Part shown: piece after piece, positions 60,289 to 64,000 of the stretch
Numbering within the stretch: the stretch's first letter is position 1
How the letters are laid out: each line of letters starts with the position of its first letter
NCBI GenBank assembly: GCA_958430865.1
Contig: CAUDNR010000258.1
Span: 2,805 to 66,804 of the forward strand
Length of the DNA stretch: 64,000 nucleotides
Reading direction: 5' to 3'
From: Entrophospora sp. SA101
Taxonomy: Eukaryota; Glomeromycota; Glomeromycetes; Entrophosporales; Entrophosporaceae
The notes under the pieces: generated by a model
Databases searched by the model: none
Told to the model about the DNA's origin: nothing
What the model saw: only the letters and a program-made list of their open reading frames with translations
Position numbers and translations under genes: made by a program

Positions 60289-61886
60289 TTATACTTTTTT
60301 CTTTTTTTCTTCGATTCTTGTTTGAATATTGGATTTTCGTTTCTCTTGTTTTTCATTTATATTTTTAGCAATTGTTTCAATACGTTCATTCCTAAATGGT
60401 AATAATAATAAACATTTTTGTTAAAAGAATGAAAAAGGTCTTCGGCTATCTCTTAAAACGATTATTTATGTATACCAAGATTTTTCACTTTTCTTCTTTT
60501 TAATAGCGCCTCTTTTAACTGTTTTTTTCAATAATTTTAAATCATCTTTAATCTTTTCTCCTTCTGCCTTCCGAAAAACTTTATTCCAAGCATCTTTTTC
60601 TTTAACTATCATTGCCTATTATATAATTCAATTAATATTATAATTCCTCTCATAAATTAAAAATAATAATGTAATATTAACTTTTTCCGGATCTTTTCGT
60701 TCCAATTTCTTAAAATTTTCTGATTTTTTCTTTAGCTAAAGGAGAACAATTATATTCAATACGTGAAAATAATAAAATAGTATACATTGTATAATATCGA
60801 CATAATAATTAACTTTATTTATAAGATGTATATTATCTTGTTTCTTTGTCTTTTTATTTTTTTGTTCAAAATCGAATTTTGCAAATTTAATTTTTTTATT
60901 TCCGTCATCAGCGACATCATGGTCATCATTATGTAAAGCCTCTTTATTATTGTTGTTGTTGTTGTTGACACTTTCTTTTTTCAATTGCTTATTAATCTTG
61001 GATTTTTGCTTCTTTTTTTTCTTCTCTTCGGATTTTCTTTTTTGCTTACTCTTCTTTGTATTGGATTTAATCAATGATTGTGATGATGATGATTCTTTTA
61101 CCTGACGAATTCTAGCAAGTCGTTCTGCAGTCGATATTTGAACTTTTGGTTGAAGTTGATGGATTGATTGATTTGATTTTTCTTCATTATCTATCTCTGA
61201 TTCACTTTTATCATCATCAAAATCATCATTATCGTCATTAATTTCTTTATCATCTTCCTCATCATCATCATCGTCGTCGTCGTCGTCATCATCATTATCA
61301 ATTGATGATTTTTGTTGATTAATATTTAACAATCTTTCTTTATGAATATCCAACACTGTCTTTAAATTATTTGGATCAAGCTATTAAACATTATTTTAAT
61401 AATAATAATAGTTGTTATTGTTGTTGTTAAATTTTATTTAAAGTAATAAAATTCATTAATTCATGATTATTTTTAACCTTTTGTTTCTTGGCCTCTTTTT
61501 TCTGTTTTTTCAATTCTTGTTTGGAAAACCTTTTCCTTTTATTAGGCTGAAACTCATCATTGATTTTAGTATTGCTATTGGTTTCATCATTATTTGGCTA
61601 ATATATTTTTACCCCAAAACAAAAGAATGATCAATGAAAAAAGTTATGGTATATCATATCGTTTCTAATTGAAAGAAAAGCACTCACATCGTTTTTGAAA
61701 TAATATTTTGGAGGAATTAAACCTATCAATGAATTTATGTATTCACTATTATCTTTTATGCGAGTCTATGAATTGAATTTATTTGTGAATGAATTAATCA
61801 TTGAATCTATCATGATTAATCATATTTCTCACCTCTAAATTCTCCAGTGTCCAATTAACATTTATTTGGTCTGTTGACACTGGCAT
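60289..61886 (-). CDS. RRP14: Ribosome biogenesis protein RRP14/SURF6, 371 aa
   Basis: Exons (minus) 61886-61833, 61765-61688, 61597-61478, 61380-60814, 60735-60682, 60615-60476 and 60391-60289 join in frame. The N-terminus has LENLETRIKDNSEYINSLIG then LIPPKYYF, the Rrp14 N-terminal motif. The middle is a long Asp run encoded by (GAT)n followed by a Lys-rich nuclear/nucleolar stretch. The C-terminus is the SURF6 domain: AWNKVFRKAEGEKIKDDLKL, LKKTVKRGAIKKKKSEKSW, NERIETIAKNINEKQEKRKS, NIQTRIEEKKKK. Rrp14/SURF6 is a nucleolar factor for 18S and 25S rRNA maturation. Length is close to human SURF6 (361). It starts 561 bases from exportin-1, divergently. Confidence 0.9.
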
Positions 61887-62446
61887 TTGTATTAACTATT
61901 TCTTATATTAATAAAGGAGAAAAATCAAAAGTTTTTAAATCATCACGTTACACTATTGATTAATAATCATTTAAATTTATAATTTTGGCAAATCAGATTA
62001 ATCCGAATCTTTTTTTTTTCCCCTTTACTTAGTGTCCTTTAGGTCACAACGATTTTTTTTATGTTATATATTATAATTTTATAATAACAATTAACTTGTA
62101 AATTTTTTTTTTCAAATTCTTTATTGTTTTCTAAAAAAAAATAAATATAAAATAAAAATTTACTTCCAAGCATTTTATAAAAATTCTTTGTACTACTTAC
62201 TATAAAGTATTCTTTTTTTTTAATTAATAAAAATTCCTGGTTGAGACGCGATACCATCATATTTGTGTGTTTCGCTTTATTTTACTAGTAATTTATATAT
62301 ATTTTTTCTTATTTAACCTTAAGCTCTTTTTAGATCTGACTTATATATATCTATATTTTATATATATATCTTTCTATTATTATTAATATTTGATTCTGAT
62401 TCATAACTGTTGAAAGAGTCTTTAAAAAAAATCAATAGATCTGATA
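61887..62446. promoter_or_regulatory. Divergent promoter region RRP14 / XPO1
   Basis: The 560 bases between the two start codons must include both promoters. AT-rich, with poly-T runs and TATATA tracts near 62340-62370; no other gene seen. Confidence 0.55.
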
Positions 62447-64000
62447 ATGGAGGTAAAAATTTTAATATAAAGTAGCTACTATTAGATTTATCAACTACTT
62501 TTGATCTTACTAATGTCAAAATGTAAACAAATTGGAATCGACGCGTTTTTACATTTTTTACAATTTAAAACACACTTGATCAGAGCATTCTAGATTTCTC
62601 ACAAGATCTTGACGTTGATAAGTTAGATCTAGTTGTCAAAACATTTTATACTGGTGTTGGAGAACAGGTTTGATTTGTCATAGAAACATCACATATATTA
62701 TTGATTTATCCAACGCGTCTCTTTAAGATTGAGTATTGATTAATGAACGTGATTATTTTGATTTTTTCCTGTTTAGCAACAACTGGCTCAACGAATTTTA
62801 ACTCAATTTAAAGAACATCCTGATGCTTGGTTAAAAGTTGATTCTCTTTTAGATAAATCCAAATATATTCATACAAAGGTTCAAATTAATTTTTAACTAA
62901 TGTCTATTGTGTGTTATTGATTAATTGCATGAGATTTATATATATATTAAATTATATTATGAATATATAATTATATATATTCGATATTGATTAATTCAGT
63001 ATATTGCATTACAAATTCTTGAAAAACTTATTCAAACAAGATGGAAGATTCTTCCTCCTGAACAACAAATGGGCATGTATTACACACAATAAAGTTTTCA
63101 AAATAATTTATTTTAAAAAGATTTTAATTATTAATTCGTTAACCACCAATTAATTTTAATCTATCAAATTGTATTATGATCAACAGGAATTCGTAATTTC
63201 ATTGTCAGTATAATAGTTGCAACTTCTGAGAATGAACAATCACTTCATAAAGAGAAAACTTATTTGAGTAAACTTAATTTGATTCTAGTACAGGTATTAA
63301 TAATAACAACAACAATTCATATATTCTTTACAAAATTATAACATGTCATGTGTGTGCGTGTGCGTGCTAATGTATTTTTCAAAAATCAAAAAAAGATACT
63401 TAAACAAGAATGGCCACATAATTGGCCACAATTCATTCCTGAGATTGTTAGTACTGGACGTTCAAATTTAAATATATGTGAAAATAATATGGCAATTTTA
63501 AAATTATTAAGGCAAGTTGTCTCTATAATAATAATAAAGATTATTATTGCTGAGAATATGTATAAATAAATAAATTAACTTGATCCCTTTTGGTTTTAGT
63601 GAAGAGATTTTCGATTATTCTGCTGAACAAATGACACAAATTAAAACAAAAAATTTGAAAGCAAGAATGTGTAATGAATTTTCAAAGATTTTTGAACTTT
63701 GTAACGAAGTCTTACAAACAGCCAATCAAACAAGTTTAATTAAAGCAACTTTGGAAACGCTTTTAAAATTTTTAAATTGGATTCCTTTGGGATACATCTT
63801 TGAAACTAGTATAATTGATAATTTATGGACTAGAGTAAAAATTTATTTGTTATTTATTATAGATTGATTGATATACACATATTTATATGTTGATAAACAT
63901 TTTTTAAAAATTTCTTTTCTAGTTTATAGAATTGGATGATTATAGAAATTTATCATTAAAGTGCATGACTGAGATTGCAGCAATAAGCATAGATCCGGAA
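62447..64000 (+). CDS. XPO1: Exportin-1 (CRM1), first 267 residues; cut by window end
   Basis: Exons 62447-62452, 62584-62667, 62777-62878, 63000-63072, 63187-63293, 63396-63511, 63600-63834 and 63923-64000 (continuing) join in frame. The first exon encodes only Met-Glu; exon 2 follows with [20 protein letters not shown] then FYTG, the signature CRM1 start. Next come [20 protein letters not shown] (importin-beta N-terminal domain), [78 protein letters not shown] and [20 protein letters not shown]. Two introns (63073-63186 and 63512-63599) begin with GC, not GT. CRM1 carries leucine-rich NES cargo and RanGTP out of the nucleus; the full protein is normally about 1,070 residues, so the NES-binding and C-terminal parts are outside the window. 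Confidence 0.95.

Noticed and set aside
1..64000. A co-regulated gene cluster or defence island
   Set aside because: Neighbouring intact genes are unrelated housekeeping or lineage-specific genes on both strands, separated by decayed repeats; nothing indicates a functional cluster.

Overview
The window is fungal nuclear DNA and looks like an arbuscular mycorrhizal fungus (Glomeromycotina, Rhizophagus type). The evidence is extreme AT richness, short GT-AG introns of about 60-190 bases, Asn-rich low-complexity proteins, many dispersed decayed repeats, and members or fragments of families known to be expanded in Rhizophagus: BTB-TLDc proteins, a kinase-family N-terminal fragment, FAR1/MULE transposase debris and lineage-specific hypothetical families. 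No tRNA, rRNA, CRISPR array or prokaryotic feature was seen. The species is inferred, not proven.

Layout. 0-4 kb: a 120-bp tandem duplicate and an intact 10-exon lineage-specific gene. 4.6-8.9 kb: a mariner-type transposon with clear inverted repeats and TA target duplication, its left half plus about 950 bp of flank tandemly duplicated with a 1,701-bp offset. 10.5-17.3 kb: a tiny one-TM protein, NSE2 (SUMO ligase of SMC5/6), a decayed lineage-specific gene, and CIA2 (cytosolic Fe-S assembly). 18-22.4 kb: repeat-rich, with a possible 2.7-kb inverted-repeat-bounded element and two copies of a short dispersed coding repeat. 22.5-30.2 kb: ECM15-like thiamine-binding protein, an Asn-rich orphan, and an MFS transporter. 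30.2-43 kb: gene-poor, with foldback elements, pseudogene fragments (kinase N-terminus, FAR1/MULE) and two relatives of a degenerate short-repeat element. 43.6-50.9 kb: FCP1-like HAD protein, mitochondrial ribosomal uL30, BTB-BACK-TLDc protein, R3HCC1-like RRM protein. 53.6-56.2 kb: decayed Tc1-like element followed by a decayed, intron-bearing MCM6 copy. 58-64 kb: ferric reductase, RRP14/SURF6 (convergent with it), and exportin-1, divergent from RRP14 and cut by the window end.

The housekeeping genes are functionally unrelated to one another (DNA repair, Fe-S assembly, ribosome biogenesis, nuclear export, iron reduction), as expected for a fungal chromosome; no operon-like or cluster logic is visible. 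Exon boundaries were deduced by hand from splice signals and frame continuity; every intact multi-exon model given with exon coordinates closes in frame.

The most unusual material is in the repeats: a five-copy dispersed family with a conserved short reading frame (ILKK...QGEK...FKIND...YEIYQEERK pattern), the inverted-repeat motif that accompanies two of its copies, and a family of degenerate repeat elements with a nested foldback. None of these could be assigned to a known family by eye.
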